From Eopsaltria australis (Eukaryota > Chordata > Aves > Passeriformes > Petroicidae), in NCBI GenBank assembly GCA_034509425.1, contig JAVTVJ010000837.1, forward strand, positions 186,001-250,000: DNA of 64,000 nucleotides, read 5' to 3'. Positions 11,485 through 24,200 of the stretch are shown here, piece by piece (within the stretch, counting starts at the first letter, position 1; each line of letters begins with the position of its first letter). Position numbers and translations under genes: made by a program. The notes beneath the pieces were generated by a model that saw only the letters and a list, made by a program, of their open reading frames with translations, had not been told where the DNA came from and ran no database searches.

Positions 11485-13140
11485 ATGAATGGAATCTTTA
11501 AAAAACCAACAACAAACAACCCAGGGGTATTTATACCTTAATTTGTATAGAGGGGGCAAACTATCACCACCTGAGTCAAAGTGTAGGCAGAGCAAGAGCC
11601 ATCACAGCTACAGAGCACTTGGGGTGGCAGCCAACAACACTGCCCTGTGGAGGTGACTAATGCAGTCTAAGTATGAAGAAGAGGGTAAATTATAAAGTCT
11701 TGACAGATCAGGTTAACTATCAACCAACAGAAAAAAAGAGATGTATTTTGTAAGAGATGCAAGGTTCAACATGAAGCAGAAAAGACTTTTCTCATCTAGA
11801 AACAGGTTCAAATAGAAAGCCTCTCTAGGCTTTTTGTGATGCTTTTGGTCCTACTGTGACTGGCCAAGCTGAGCATTTAAAGAGGAGGATGCACCTTTGA
11901 CTTGATTAGAGAGACTTCTAGGGGTGTTTTCAAAGCATAAACAGACCTGCGCTATCCGCGCCAGTAATCTCATTGGTTTAAGAAGGTCATTTACAGTGTT
12001 TGGAAGGAGAGGACATAACAAAGAGAATTTGTCTTTGCTGAAATTTGGTTCTTGAGTTAAAAAATGCTTCCTCGTTGAAATATATAGTGATTATGTACTG
12101 TCCGTGTCTATTCTTGCTGATGAGTGTTGGGGTATAGGACAGAGGAAGAAGTGTGGAGAAGAACCTACAGAATTTTCATCCCCACCTTGTCCCTGGTTTA
12201 ATACAAGATACAGCACCAAGTAGCACAGAGTTGGATTTTTGTCAGCTACACTTTTCCCTTGAATTGACTTCATAAGATTTAGAATACCTGGAAGAATTTA
12301 GAAATATTAGGGGAAATGTTCTGTTTATGTAACTGTTGCATGCATGTGGTCCCTTTTTTTTATTCTCAAAAGAATCACATTCAGTTCTACAAGCATCATA
12401 GTGCTACACATTTATATTTCACAAGTAGGCACAATCCATTCTAGGATTAACCAGTGTTGTGCTCCTGAAGTGGCAGATGCACAGCTTGGCCCAGAGGACC
12501 TATAGCCCTGTACACGGACAGACGTGTCACAAGGGTGTGTAGAATCTCCTGTAATAGCTCATCCTCAGTTATGATAATTTTAACACCCACAACCCAACAG
12601 TCTGCACAGTGAGCTTCTTCTGAACACTTGTTCTTACAACAGTTTCAGGATAAACACAAAAACCTGATACCAAGCACTTTATAGTACTTCAAGGTTTTAA
12701 AATGAAGTGTCTTCTTGCAGTCATTGCAATCAGATTTGACTGTGACAATTCCAGAGACCTGGCCAAGAACAGGTATCACATGACAGCAGGAATCAGAGAC
12801 ACCTGATTCAGCAGAAGACTTGAGATGTTCAGATACAAGGATCAACAAAAACCCTACAGCTACCGGGAGGTAATAATTTACACAGCTATTTTACTCTGCC
12901 ACCAGAAAACCAGGTTCCAGTCAAGATATGAGTCTAGATTTTAAGCCTTAAAAAGCCTGAAGGTCTTCCACAGTTCCTGTCTGGGAGAAGAAAGCCAAGA
13001 CCTTGAAAGGATTGAAAAGAAATAGTAGCTGGTCAAAGAGACAGTGGTGTTTCTGGGCAATATCGATGGGAGCAAAGAGTTAAGTGGTTCTAAGTGGTTC
13101 ACTTTTGTCCTAAAGTAGAATGAATATTAAATGTCGACTT
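11485..13140. other. non-coding; short tandem duplication at its end
   Basis: Unique AT-rich sequence. The only structure noticed is a perfect 10-bp tandem duplication (TAAGTGGTTC twice) at 13081-13100. No gene or element was recognised. Confidence 0.4.
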
Positions 13141-13207
13141 AAAAAAAAAAACAACAACCCAACCGAAATAAGAGAAAAAGAGAGAGAGAGAAAAACAGAT
13201 TAAAAAA
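13141..13207. repeat. A-rich/purine-rich low-complexity tract with (GA)n
   Basis: A run of eleven A, then CAACAACCC, then GA-rich sequence with (AG)n and further A runs. It may be a decayed retrotransposon tail, but no body is seen upstream. Confidence 0.75.
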
Positions 13208-15401
13208 TAATGGTTAATACGCACAGTGTTCCCTCAGAGTGTCTCCTCAGACCTCAGGCACAAGTTCCCACAAACACAATCTACATAGCTTCTCCAGGAT
13301 AAAGGAATTTGCAAGTGATGAATATAAAGAATATGGCTTCTGGGGTTGTTGCATACTACCCTAAACCAAATAATGACCAGATTTATTCACGCACTTTTTA
13401 GAAGTTCTGATTATCGATGAAAGAAGGGTAAAAGTACAGGCAGGGAATGGGAGAGAAAATGCAAAGCATTAACATTTAAGAAGGCAAGTGGAGCAGAAGC
13501 AGATATTGTAGTTACTCAACTCCAGTCCTTTCGTTTATTCCACTTTACTGAAGAGCAAAGTTGAACTTTTATCATGAGCCAGAAGAGCTTTACATTTACA
13601 CAGGCAGCAGGAACACCCTGGACTTTAGGCAACTCAGTGGCACCCAAAAATCTCCAGCTGTTCTACTGTGTCTCCTAGGAGAACCAAGTTAGTGACAAAC
13701 ACGTGGCTTACTAAAATGAGGAGACGAGGAAGGAAAAGTACCACACCACCTGAGCCGCTTCAGCACTGCTGCCACAGGTAGCATAACTCCTGCCACTGTG
13801 ATGTATCCTCAGCACTGTCTTGGCACCACTGATTAATTTTGGAAGACAAGATGAGCCAGGGCACAGGGACCTCCATCAGCCCAATACCTCAATTGCAAAC
13901 TGGCAACTGCTTATAAAATGAGATATTTCTACCATCCACTTTCTTTGCAATCATGTCCCAATGGGATACCCACAACCTTCTGATGGCATGAGGGACGCAA
14001 GACAGGCAGGAAAGAAAGATTCATGACAATAGTTTCCTGCTAGCAAAAAGAAAATGAGCAGTGCTGGCTTGATTACCCATTAAATTTGTCAAAGAAAATG
14101 AAAATTGTGATCATCCAACTCAGGACTGTTAGAGGAGGGCAATCAGCATTGCAGATGTATTATTTTATTTCCAGGAATGTGTCATCTTTTCTTAGAACTA
14201 TTTTCACTTGGAAGGAATAGGAAGGCTCTACCCCTACACTTAATGACTGTCACTGCAGGGTGAGATACTGAGCATGAAGAAACTCTTGAGCTATGTCTGC
14301 TACTATGACACGAATGCCAGATACATCTTTGCTATAAAGTCTCACTATCATTGAACAATAAGACCTGTCAGTCATGGTGTGTGTTTCTGTACCTCTCCAG
14401 AACTCTTAGCAGGCACAAGTGCTTACAGGTAGTAACAGCTCTGCATTAACTTTTGAGAGGGAAGTAAAGAATTTAATTTCTATCAGTGGTGGAAAATGAG
14501 GCAAAGACATGGATTTGGATTTGGAGTGCCTCCATGTCTGCTTCTCTTCAAACTTTCCAATTATATGTTTATTGATACTCCTCATAAAATAGTGTTATTT
14601 ACAAGATTAAGACTTATATTTTATTAAAAACACAGGGATCTGGATTTCCCTTCACAAAGTTAGGTGTTAAAGGACTCAAATTTCAGTGGTTTCAAAACAA
14701 AAAAGCTGCCACCGAGGTTGGTAGAGGTTTTTACATGCCTATCAGCAGATGATCTTCGTTAACACCCATCTTAACAAAACTGGAATCTGAATCATAGAAA
14801 AGGTATTCTTTTCTTCATAAACTGTTAAACTGAGACTATTTAGAAAGTGAAGTGTTTGTAATTATTTCTTGTATTTTTTAATCTAGATACTGCAAATACT
14901 CTTTCAATATGCTGGGAAAGGTGCTTTGGAGAATGCAGAATTGTAAATGTAATATTTGTTTGTACTGCTCATGTAAGTTGAATGATAAAAGTAGATAAAG
15001 ACTGTAAGGTACATTGTTAAAGGCTGAAAGAAACCCTATATCTTTGTTTTGAAATCAATGAAGACACCCTTTTGATTTCTATTCTGTTTTGGCTATTTGG
15101 GCCAATTATTTACTTGCTTGAAGTGCGATGTAAATGGTAAAGTAGTAAGACTGCTCTTTCTGCAACATGTACTTATTTTATTCTTAAACATCTGCCCTGC
15201 CAGGTCTCAACAGTTATTACAACTGTCAGTATTATTCCCATCCTACAAGCGTGGGAGAAAAAGCGATGCAGAAACTTGCCCAGTGTCATCCTATACACAT
15301 AGCAGACTCATTCCGTGGCCCCAGGCAAGTCTCAGAGCCACTAGAACATGAGAAATACCACTGAACATTTAATTTGCTGTCCATGAAATACGGAGATTCG
15401 G
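13208..15401. other. non-coding, no recognisable element
   Basis: About 2.2 kb of AT-rich sequence with almost no open frame over 60 codons on either strand. I recognised no repeat family. Confidence 0.4.
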
Positions 15402-15976
15402 TGTCTTAGGTTACACTGGTATGTATTCCATCACCATCTTCATGGGATGTTGGGGCCGGGTGGGCCAGTGTTCCTGGCTCATCCCTGATGGCTCCAGGAC
15501 ATGTTCTCTAATGGGCCAGCCGTTGGAGCCAGGTGGGGCACTTTGCTTTGCTTGTTCCTCATGGCTCCAGTTAATGGGCCATTGAGTCCCACTGATAAAC
15601 TCCATCATCCCATTGTGAGATGCTCTGCCCAGGGTGAGGGACCAATGCATCCCTATCTGCATAAAAACTGGGATTTGAAACACCACAAGTCAGCTTTTCC
15701 ACTGGATTCCCAGAGGAAGACCAGACACCACCACTGGACTTTCAGAGGAAAACTACACCTTTCACAGGATCACTGCTTCAACAGAACCGCATCTATCACT
15801 CCCAGAGGACTGCAACCACCTTTCAAGTGAACTACTACCAACACCCTGACCGACAGGGTGTCAGGTTGTATTCTGACTCTGTCAGTGTTTTTGTACTATT
15901 GCATTTATTTGAATTTTTCTATTAAATTGTAATTCTGACTTTGAGTCTCTCACTGATTTGCTTTCAAACTACCACA
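15402..15976 (+). mobile_element. solo LTR, ERVL-like endogenous retrovirus
   Basis: A 575-bp element begins TGTCTTAGGTTACACTGG and ends CTACCACA, so it has the TG...CA ends of an LTR. The flanks are TTCGG on the left and TTCAG on the right, a 5-bp target duplication with one mismatch, as expected for ERVL. A TATA-like GCATAAAAAC lies near 15659 and a polyadenylation signal (ATTAAA) near 15920, in the right order for U3-R-U5. An 8-bp hairpin sits just upstream of the poly(A) signal. No internal retroviral sequence is attached, so it probably arose by recombination between the two LTRs of a provirus. Minus- and plus-strand open frames inside it (about 90-110 codons) are not genes. Confidence 0.82.
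15841..15861 (+). repeat. hairpin in LTR (8-bp stem, 5-nt loop)
   Basis: ACACCCTG and CAGGGTGT pair perfectly around the loop ACCGA. It lies about 60 bp upstream of the ATTAAA signal of the LTR, so it would be in the R/U3 portion of a transcript. Its role is unknown. Confidence 0.75.
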
Positions 15977-17820
15977 TTCAGGAAAGAGAACTGATCTTTG
16001 ATAATTTCTTTCTGTTAAAGATCTGAATTTGAAGGTGCTCAGAAAGCAGTTATTAAGCTACTTTGATGAAGTGATTTGTGAATTCAAAGAACATTGAACA
16101 TAGCATGCAAACCGAGGCCCACCTGTCAAAGGAAAATCAAGTCAGGAGGAGTTCAAACAAAGCCTACGTCTTAATTCTTATTACTTATGGATATGCAAAT
16201 ACATTTGTGTAGGCAACAAAGGTATTGCCATAAACATGTGCTCAAATGACATTCACAGAGGACTGTTTTCTACCTCATCCTTTTTTCCTTCCCCTACACC
16301 CCCAGCAGGGATTCAACCTAAATGGGTCATGAATTGACTGCCTTTGATGTGAATGGTAAACATTTCATCTCCTGCTCTACAAAGTCTACCGGTTAATATT
16401 TATGGGGATTGAGGAATATTAAGTTATTTGAGAAGGAGCATATATATATTCCCACAAATACAGAGAAGGAATGGAAGAGATTGTCAAGGTTTACAAAGAC
16501 ATCAGATTGTGAAGAGTCTTGTGAAGACATCAGATGGGGAAGGAGCCAGTTATTTACAAAAGGAACTGAGTCGTTTTAATGAACACATTTCATGAAAGTT
16601 TAATATTGTCTTATGTTGTGCATCTTAAATTCCAGGCTTCTGAAGGAAGGTGATTTCATGCGAATCTCCTCTTTTCTTGTTCATTCAACATTCTTGTTAA
16701 AAGCATTACGCCTAACAGCCACACAGAAAAGTAGAGAGCTTTCAGATGGAGACCTTCCAAACTTTTGATTTTTGCAAGCTCCTTGATTTTAGGTTTTGCT
16801 TCATCTCCAGAAGTGCTGATAGAGGGCTTCAGTGGAAGCCCTGACTTACATGAGAAATCATAAAGCTCATCAGAGATCAGGGAATTCTTTCTTAAAAAAG
16901 GCAATGAATGTAGTTTGCAGACAGAGTGTAATTGTTGGGACTCAGTCTGGCAGAGAGTAGAGGTCAGGCAACAGCAGCTTCACTTTCACTAAAGGAGGAA
17001 AGCTCTAGGCTTTGCATTTTTCATCTCACCCTCAGCCCTTTTTGACTTCATGATGTTATAGATATCATCATATTCTTTAAATTTCTGCTGTATGTTGGGG
17101 TTTTGGTCTTGCTCTTCACCTTTTCATTTTACCACACTCTTCATACATGAGTTATTTCCCTTTGACAAGATGTTATTCCACCTGATACCCCACCTGACAC
17201 ATTTTACTCTTTAATGCCCCTTCTTATCTTAGCTGGAGTAATTTGTGCCACAGCAGCTTAGAAGATCTTCATAGGTTTTCCCCTGCCAAATTACTATTTC
17301 CCTTTCTCATCACCTTTGGTCTCAGACCTCAGGTGTGCAGATGGGGATGAGGAAGAACTGTATACTTAAACACTAAAGTGACAGCATGTGTCTCTGTCAC
17401 TTGGTGAGGTGTGCCATGGACATGTGCCTGAGAGCATGGGATGTTCTCAACAGCAGCTGCTGAGTACAAGGCTGAGCCTATTAGTCCTACAAACTGCTTT
17501 GAAGGTTATTGGTAAACACTGAAATGATAGTGAAAGCAATTTGAGGTATGTGAGGGTAAAAGTAATCCAACTGATGTGTTTAGTTCAATTCTCTGCTTTG
17601 CTAGCACTTCCAGGTGCCTTCTTTTAAGTACTTTATAGCTCTAGACCAGCCTGCCTATAATCTATCTGCCCTCCAGGGCAATCAGGTTCATGAACTGCAA
17701 GTTATAGAATGAACTCAAGATTCATTAGGGCATATATGAAAGCTGAACCTTGTTTTCTTCACAACTTGTGTTGCACATGATGCCTTTTTCTGGTCTCAGG
17801 AAATAAAGGCTCAGACACAG
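15977..17820. other. non-coding between two LTRs
   Basis: I saw no retroviral internal sequence here, so the two flanking LTRs are not the ends of one provirus; they also differ in family and orientation. The 82-codon minus frame at 16656-16904 is unrecognised. Confidence 0.4.
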
Positions 17821-18136
17821 TGAAAGGGTTGGGGGTTGTTTACCTCGGTATTTTAATAGGATCCCGTTCCATGGCTTCTGCCGTCCAGGTAGAACACGCC
17901 GCAAAAGCCCTGTCCCCCCAGTCGAGTATACAATTAAAGACTCTACACATTAGCATATCTACCAGGAGGGCCCAATAAGGGGCCTGGGTGGGCTAACTTC
18001 TAGTTTACAAAATCTGTCCTACTAGGAGACCTTGAGGGCCCACGAAAACAGGGTGTTTGGTCTCTAACTCTACGTGGTTTCAGGGGTGTTTAGTCTACTG
18101 GCCTGCTAAACACCATGAAACCGGGCTAAACTATCA
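17821..18136 (-). mobile_element. probable LTR of an endogenous retrovirus, minus strand
   Basis: Ends are TGAAAG on the left and CTATCA on the right, a short imperfect inverted repeat with TG...CA polarity. On the minus strand the order is a promoter-like middle (GTATACTCGACTGGGG) and then CCTATTAAAATACCGAGG, which supplies an ATTAAA polyadenylation signal close to the 3' end, as in a U3-R-U5 LTR. Its CpG content is higher than the flanks. No target-site duplication is obvious, so one or both ends may be misplaced. The family assignment is uncertain. Confidence 0.5.
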
Positions 18137-18987
18137 CCGAAAGCATCACAATATGCATAGCAATACTTGTGAGTATAGGGAACAGTGTAAGAAATATTCA
18201 GAAGAAAAGCAGAAAAATCCTTCAGGCATCACACATAATAGCCAAGATACAGCATAAGGTGGGAAAAGTGGGGTTACAGGTACAGCTTTGTGCTTTATTT
18301 CAAGATACAGGTAGTTGTATCAGTCCCTTCTCTAAACAACTGGTCTGGGTAGGCACCTGGATAGAGGTGGGAACTTCCTGAATCCTCACATGTATCAAAA
18401 TCTCTCTCAGAGCCAGTATCTAATAGCTCTCATAGCTGGAACTCAGGATACCAATGAAGAACTAGAAGCTTCTTAGGTAGTGTAGGCACAATTGCCAGTT
18501 ACAGAACCTCCATCACCAACAAGCCCTAATGCTTTTGAGGGACTGAGAGGATTTCTGATGGTAACTCCATAATGCCCAGCAGGTCTGAGAGAGTTTTAAA
18601 TCACAAAGGTTACTTGACCTTTTGGTCTCTAGGGGTTGAAAGCAGGTTACACAAAGCAGTTGACAGTAACTCCAAAAGGACCTGGCAGAAGTACTGATTT
18701 CATCTGCAGAGAACCCTCATTCAGCCAACATATCTATCTTGTCACAATTTAGTTTTAGTTTTTGAAAGCCGTGGACTTGCAGAGCTGCCAAAACTGCCTA
18801 AATCTTCAATTACAGTTGCTAAGGAATGACAGACAAGCAGATGGGCACATAGTGCAGGTGGATGGTTCCCCTGTTAGAAGGCAACTTTATGTGAGAGCAA
18901 AATGCAGAGTGAGGCTATTTGTGCTGCCCTTGGGAGGAGAGGAATATTCACCTTTAGCTCTATTGTATGTAACACTGAAATTTTGCC
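18137..18987. other. non-coding, no recognisable element
   Basis: Short open frames only. Nothing recognised; sequence to about 18260 could be more of the retroviral element but shows no diagnostic motif. Confidence 0.35.
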
Positions 18988-19034
18988 AAAAAAAAAAAAA
19001 GAAAAAGAGAAAAAAATAAAAAGAAAAAAGAAAA
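18988..19034. repeat. A-rich tract
   Basis: Runs of A broken by G and T over about 47 bp, starting with a run of about a dozen A. Possibly a retrotransposon tail; no body was recognised. Confidence 0.8.
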
Positions 19035-19138
19035 TTCTCTTCTTTATGCATAAAATGTCCCCAGGACCTCAAAACAGCTTTTCTACTTGCAAATTTGAAG
19101 TATTGATTATTTATCAGCAGTTTGAACAAAACAGAAAG

Positions 19139-19290
19139 AATATATATTGTAATCCAAGTATATGATGCTATCTATAATATGTTTATAATAAAACAGATGT
19201 ATATGTTTATAATAGAATAATGTATCATATATAATAAAATTATATTATATTGTATATAATATATGGAATGTATATATATAATATTTTTTA
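19139..19290. repeat. AT-rich low-complexity block
   Basis: About 150 bp of almost pure A/T with repeated 'tataat', 'tttataata' and (TA)n stretches. The subunits 'atgtttataataaaac' and 'atgtttataatagaat' (from 19178 and 19203) suggest local duplication. Confidence 0.8.
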
Positions 19291-21204
19291 AAGGCCCCAA
19301 AGTCCTTTGTTTGGAAATGTCTAGAACTTCCCCAGCTGAACCAGAATTTCTGCTGCTCCTTGATATGGACTGTTTGAAACATTCTCCTCAGTTACTCTTT
19401 GAGAACAAAATATAGTTTGGCATGAAGCTTCTCATGCCCTTCAGGATAAGCCTCTCTCTCTATGTTACTTAATTATTTAGTGCTTTCTTAATTTTGAAAT
19501 TCAGGATCTGCTTCCAATCCTTCTTAGTTTATGTTGAGAAGCCTTAAGAGAGAATGGAAATGGTTAAGGCACTGTAACCCCAAATTTGCAGAATCAGAAG
19601 GCTTTGTATCGTAGTAGGGATATACAGAGGAGACGCTGAGAAATAAATGAAGAAACTCTGACTATGAAACCTTTCCCAGCTGTCTATATACCTCCTAAGG
19701 GTCGGGTAGGAATAATTATATTCTTCATGAGAAGTACCAGGTAGAAGAAACTGAGAGTATTATGTGTTGAAAGGCACTCTCCAGCTCAGCTCAAACTCTT
19801 CCCTTTGAACATTCAGTATCATTTCTCCAAGGAAAATGAATTCACCATATCAAATCCCTTTCATCAGCCCACTCAGTGGAAAGCTGCCTTCCCAACCACA
19901 CCCTGCTCCTCTCTGTTTTTCTGAAGTGTTTCCCCAAAAGAGCACCCTCACCACCCGCTCACCTCTCTGAAAGGCTCCCAGGAGGACTGAGTAATCTTCC
20001 CCCTATTGTTTTATTCTTCACCCCATCTGGAAGAGAAGCATTTATCCTCAACTGGGCCAAACCCAGTAGATCTTCCTGGGCCAGCTGTGATGTCTCTTTT
20101 CAGCAAATATCGCATGACTTCCCAGCTATAAGGCGATCTCTCCTCAGGAAGGGGAACAGCATGAACTTTGAACAACAGACATGAGGCTAAAAGGAAGGAC
20201 CCCCAAGCAGTTATGTAAAAACAGGAAGTCTCATTAGTTTATCTGATCTCTAAGGATAATATTTTGCAATCAAAAGTCAGCCAGGAAACAGTGAGGATGT
20301 TGTTTCCATGTAGTCTTCTTCCAGCTACATGTAGAAAACAATCTATCTCATTTTTATCATGTGTCATCACCCTTGTGACAGTACTGCATTTCTGTTCTTA
20401 ATTGGATGTTTCTGATTTGTTCTATGGATATTGTTTTATATACATTTGCCTTTTTTGGTTTCCATAATTAGTTTGTTGCCACAGGCTAGATTGAATAGGG
20501 GCAAGTTTTGAATGTTTGGCACTTAGCTTTGACCCAGTAAGTTATCTGAAAATACGCACCACCTGAGTAGTCCCTCTGTATTAGACCTTACATGGCTATT
20601 GTGGAACAAAAATGTCATGCCCTTATTGATACTAAGGATATGCTTTTTCCAGTCAATATTGATTAGTCTATCCTGGAAATATGGACATGAATATAAATAT
20701 TTCCTTGCTCCTATATAGATTAATGCAAAGATTTTTAGAAGTGATTGGAGATTTTGCTGGCAGAACATGAAGCAGTGTAAAGGCATGGATTTATTTTTCT
20801 TCTTCTTACAGAATAAGATACCAGACTCTGGAATACCATTTCCTTTGAAATCAAAAAGACTGACATAATGAATTTCCGAAAAATGTAATCTGCTTGCAAT
20901 GCCAGAGCTGGAATCCCAAGTTGTTTATACCAACATTGTTTGTTTTGCTCTGCAGTTCACATTCATAAAGTCTGTATTTATTGATTCTGCATGATTTGTT
21001 GAATGGGAACATTTTATAATTCCATACCAGACATGCAGCTCCCTCATAAATGTATTTATAAAGTACTTTTATATGCAAATACTTATTTCTACAGACAACA
21101 GCAAGAAAATGCTACAGAACTTCATCAGCTGAAGAGCTGATTTAGAAGAGTGGTTCCCAGGCCAAAAGATGCCAAGACTAAGCTGAGCAAGGCAAAGAGA
21201 CATG
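19291..21204. other. non-coding, no recognisable element
   Basis: AT-rich unique sequence. Open frames (up to 102 codons at 19876-20184) have no recognisable content. Confidence 0.4.
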
Positions 21205-21292
21205 GCTGGGTGGTGGGCTTGGCAGTGCTGGATTAGTGGTTGGACATAATGATGGTCTTTTCCAGCCCAAATGATCCTACAATTCATACAAT
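21205..21292 (+). mobile_element. CR1 LINE 3' fragment
   Basis: The stretch from 'ggtgggcttggcagtgctgg' through 'ggttggacataatgatggtc' and TTTTCCAGCCCAAATGATCC is the 3' end of a CR1 subfamily with a slightly different terminus from the other copies. About 90 bp, diverged. Confidence 0.8.
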
Positions 21293-24200
21293 TAAGAATT
21301 ATTCATGACTGGATAATGCTCCTGGACATTTTCCACCTCTTTGACACCGACCTTGTATGTTGCTCTTGTTGATCTCTTATCATCACTGTGTCATCACCAC
21401 AATGCCAATGAAGAACAGCCAGGTGGATTCAGCACTGATTTATCGCAGCTAAAGTTTTGCTCCAGGAATTTCAGACACACTGGCACCTTTCTCTTGATCA
21501 CACTTCAAAGGAAGGCCCAGGAACTGAAGACAAATCTCCTCTGAGTTTTTTGAAGCAGATTTTTTCACTTTCTCAAATCTATCATTGTAAGGGCCTGTTT
21601 TTCCTAATGCAGCTGTAACTGTGTTGACTGTCAAATTGATGTTTTATATGCTTCCTTTTGCTTTTACACTAAAACACACTCCAATTGTCAACATTTTTTC
21701 AGGAGTTTCTTCTTTTTTATGCTCTGGAGATAAGCAAGACAGCTCACAGCACTTACTTGTATCATTTTTCAATTCCAATTTATCTATCTATGATTGCACA
21801 TTTTCAGTGTTATCAAAGTCCAGAAATACCACTAGCCTATGACTTTTTGCATGCTCTTTCTAACCCTTACAATTTTTTGCTAAGGAGTATTCATACAGCA
21901 GTGATCAGCTGGGTATTCTGGATGACCAATTTACTAGTGTAGATGTGCTTGGTTTCTCCCTCAGTTTGTCAGGAATTGCAATTTCTGAAATGAGACAGAG
22001 AAGATGTATTGTAATTTCTGGTGTCTCCATTTTAATGGATACAGCTGTGTGACATCCTTGTCAGTCCCGTGGAAAAGAGAAAATTAATTGAGATTTCTGT
22101 GTTTAAGGTTTATTATTTGAATGATACCAAAAGAAAATGCAATTTGTTTTCATGTTCAAAACATATAAAAAATAAAATGCATCAGCTGGTCAGTGACTGA
22201 CTCTTTTTGTCTGCATTGCATGAGTCAGTTCTCCTCTTGTGTAGCAGCCTGGCATTGTAGCTAGAACCAGCATGTCTCTGTTGCTCAGGGACAAGACCAG
22301 AGATGTGGGAGTAGTTGCTGCTTTATCCATGAAGAATCACTTTTTTGGGCAGGAAGAGTTCATCCTCATTGTGCTGGAGTCACTGAATGGTGAATCCTTA
22401 ATTTAAAAGCACAAGTAGTTGCAGATATGCCTGACAAGTGAGTTGCAGTATGTCAAGAGACACCTGGGCTCACACTACATGTGCTTTTGGTGAGAAAATA
22501 AGAACTTTGCCAAAACTATGCTCACAGCACTGTGTCAATTCTTTTTTTCATTTTGTTTTGTGATCATTTATCTGTTCTGCTTATGTGCTATTTTCTGTCT
22601 GATATTCAGGTTATCAGCTATTTGGAAAGAAGACTGCCTATGCTATCTGTCTGATCAGCATTCAGCACAATGAGATCCAGTTTGACTTGTGAATACTGCG
22701 TGCATCTAGACAAACACCTGACCTTGAAGCCAGATGGGAAAAGGACATTATTAATTCAGCCAGGGTTGATATGTACATTTTCAATTAATTAATGTACAGT
22801 TCTGGCTTCCCTCAAGACAAGTTAACACAGGAGAGAGCTGAAGTGTAGTAGAAATTCATCACAGATGTGAATTTTCCTGTGATGAGTGCTTCATAATATC
22901 TCAGTGCTAAGATCAAAGTTCCACTGCAGCCCAATGCCCAAGCTTTATTACTACACTTGAGGTCAGCTCTAAACTTGTTCCAAAAAGGGACAATGAAAGT
23001 GCTATTCTGGGGGCTGAAGTTTCATGCAGAGAAACTTTTTGAGAAAAGATGTAATGTTTTCATTTGAGACTCTGCATTTACCCTGTGTGTTGAACAGCGG
23101 TTGCTAAACCCCTTTGTTCATATTGCTAATTCATTATTTTTTAATTTTAGAGAATAAATGCATAGAAAAACAAAACCATCATTCTTTTCTGGGAAATACA
23201 CATAGAGTGTGGCTGACAGAGGCCCTTGAAAGCTTCTGATTGATATTAAGTGATACTAAAGCCAAGAGCCATTTTCTATTATTTAATATTAATTACATGT
23301 TCTGTAATTGTACACAATACATCTTCTGTGCCATGGTTTACAGAGACAATGAGCCCCTCTAAAATCAATCCTTCACAAAATGAAAAGTCCTTGTTACAAG
23401 GACTTTACCACTCTACCAAAATAGCTGTGAAATGTTACTGTATTTTGGTTTTGACACTGTGATCACATTTTTCTAGTACCAAGCATAGCAAAAAGCAAAT
23501 TCCTCCAGAACAAACAATAAAATATTTTGCTTATGCATACATGGAAAGAGTTGTCAGACATGCAAGAAAAGCTACAAGTTATCAGGAATTTCAAGGGTTA
23601 TGCTACAAATGGCATATCTAAAAACTGCTTAGTAATCATAGACTTAAAGTCTTGTGTGCACTTAAACATCTGTAAATTGAATAGAGAAATAGAATGGATG
23701 TTGATGCCTTGCCTTTTTAGAAAAATATTGTTTTCATAATAAAGTCTTTTCCAGTATGTGCTCAAAATTAAAACAGAATAAAACAGCATCTCCACAAATA
23801 CTTCATTCCTGTCAAAGGCTCAGAATCCCCAAAAAAGCTGCAAGATTTTTCAAGTGGAACTTGCTTTGCAATGAATGCTCTTTAAAAGCATTGGGCTTGA
23901 AATCTTGGCCCAAATATTACATCTGAATTTGCTACACTTTTTTTTTGCCGAACACCAATGTACTTTGTAAAGGAGAATGAAGCAATTAAAAATATCTCTG
24001 TGATGTACTTACGCTTATCCAAACTAATCTCAAACTAATCTTGAATTTTACACTCTGCAGAGTGGCAAAAGCAAGCTATAAAAAGAAATTACAGCTCCAG
24101 ACCAGAGGCTTCTGTTACCTCAAATCTCGCATTGTTAAATCTGTGTTTAGGGAGGATGGGAGAGATCCATAGCCATTAAAAACACATTAAATTATCCCAT

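Noticed and set aside
15977..17820. Internal part of a provirus between the two LTRs
   Set aside because: The LTRs differ in sequence, length and orientation, and no retroviral protein similarity is visible between them.
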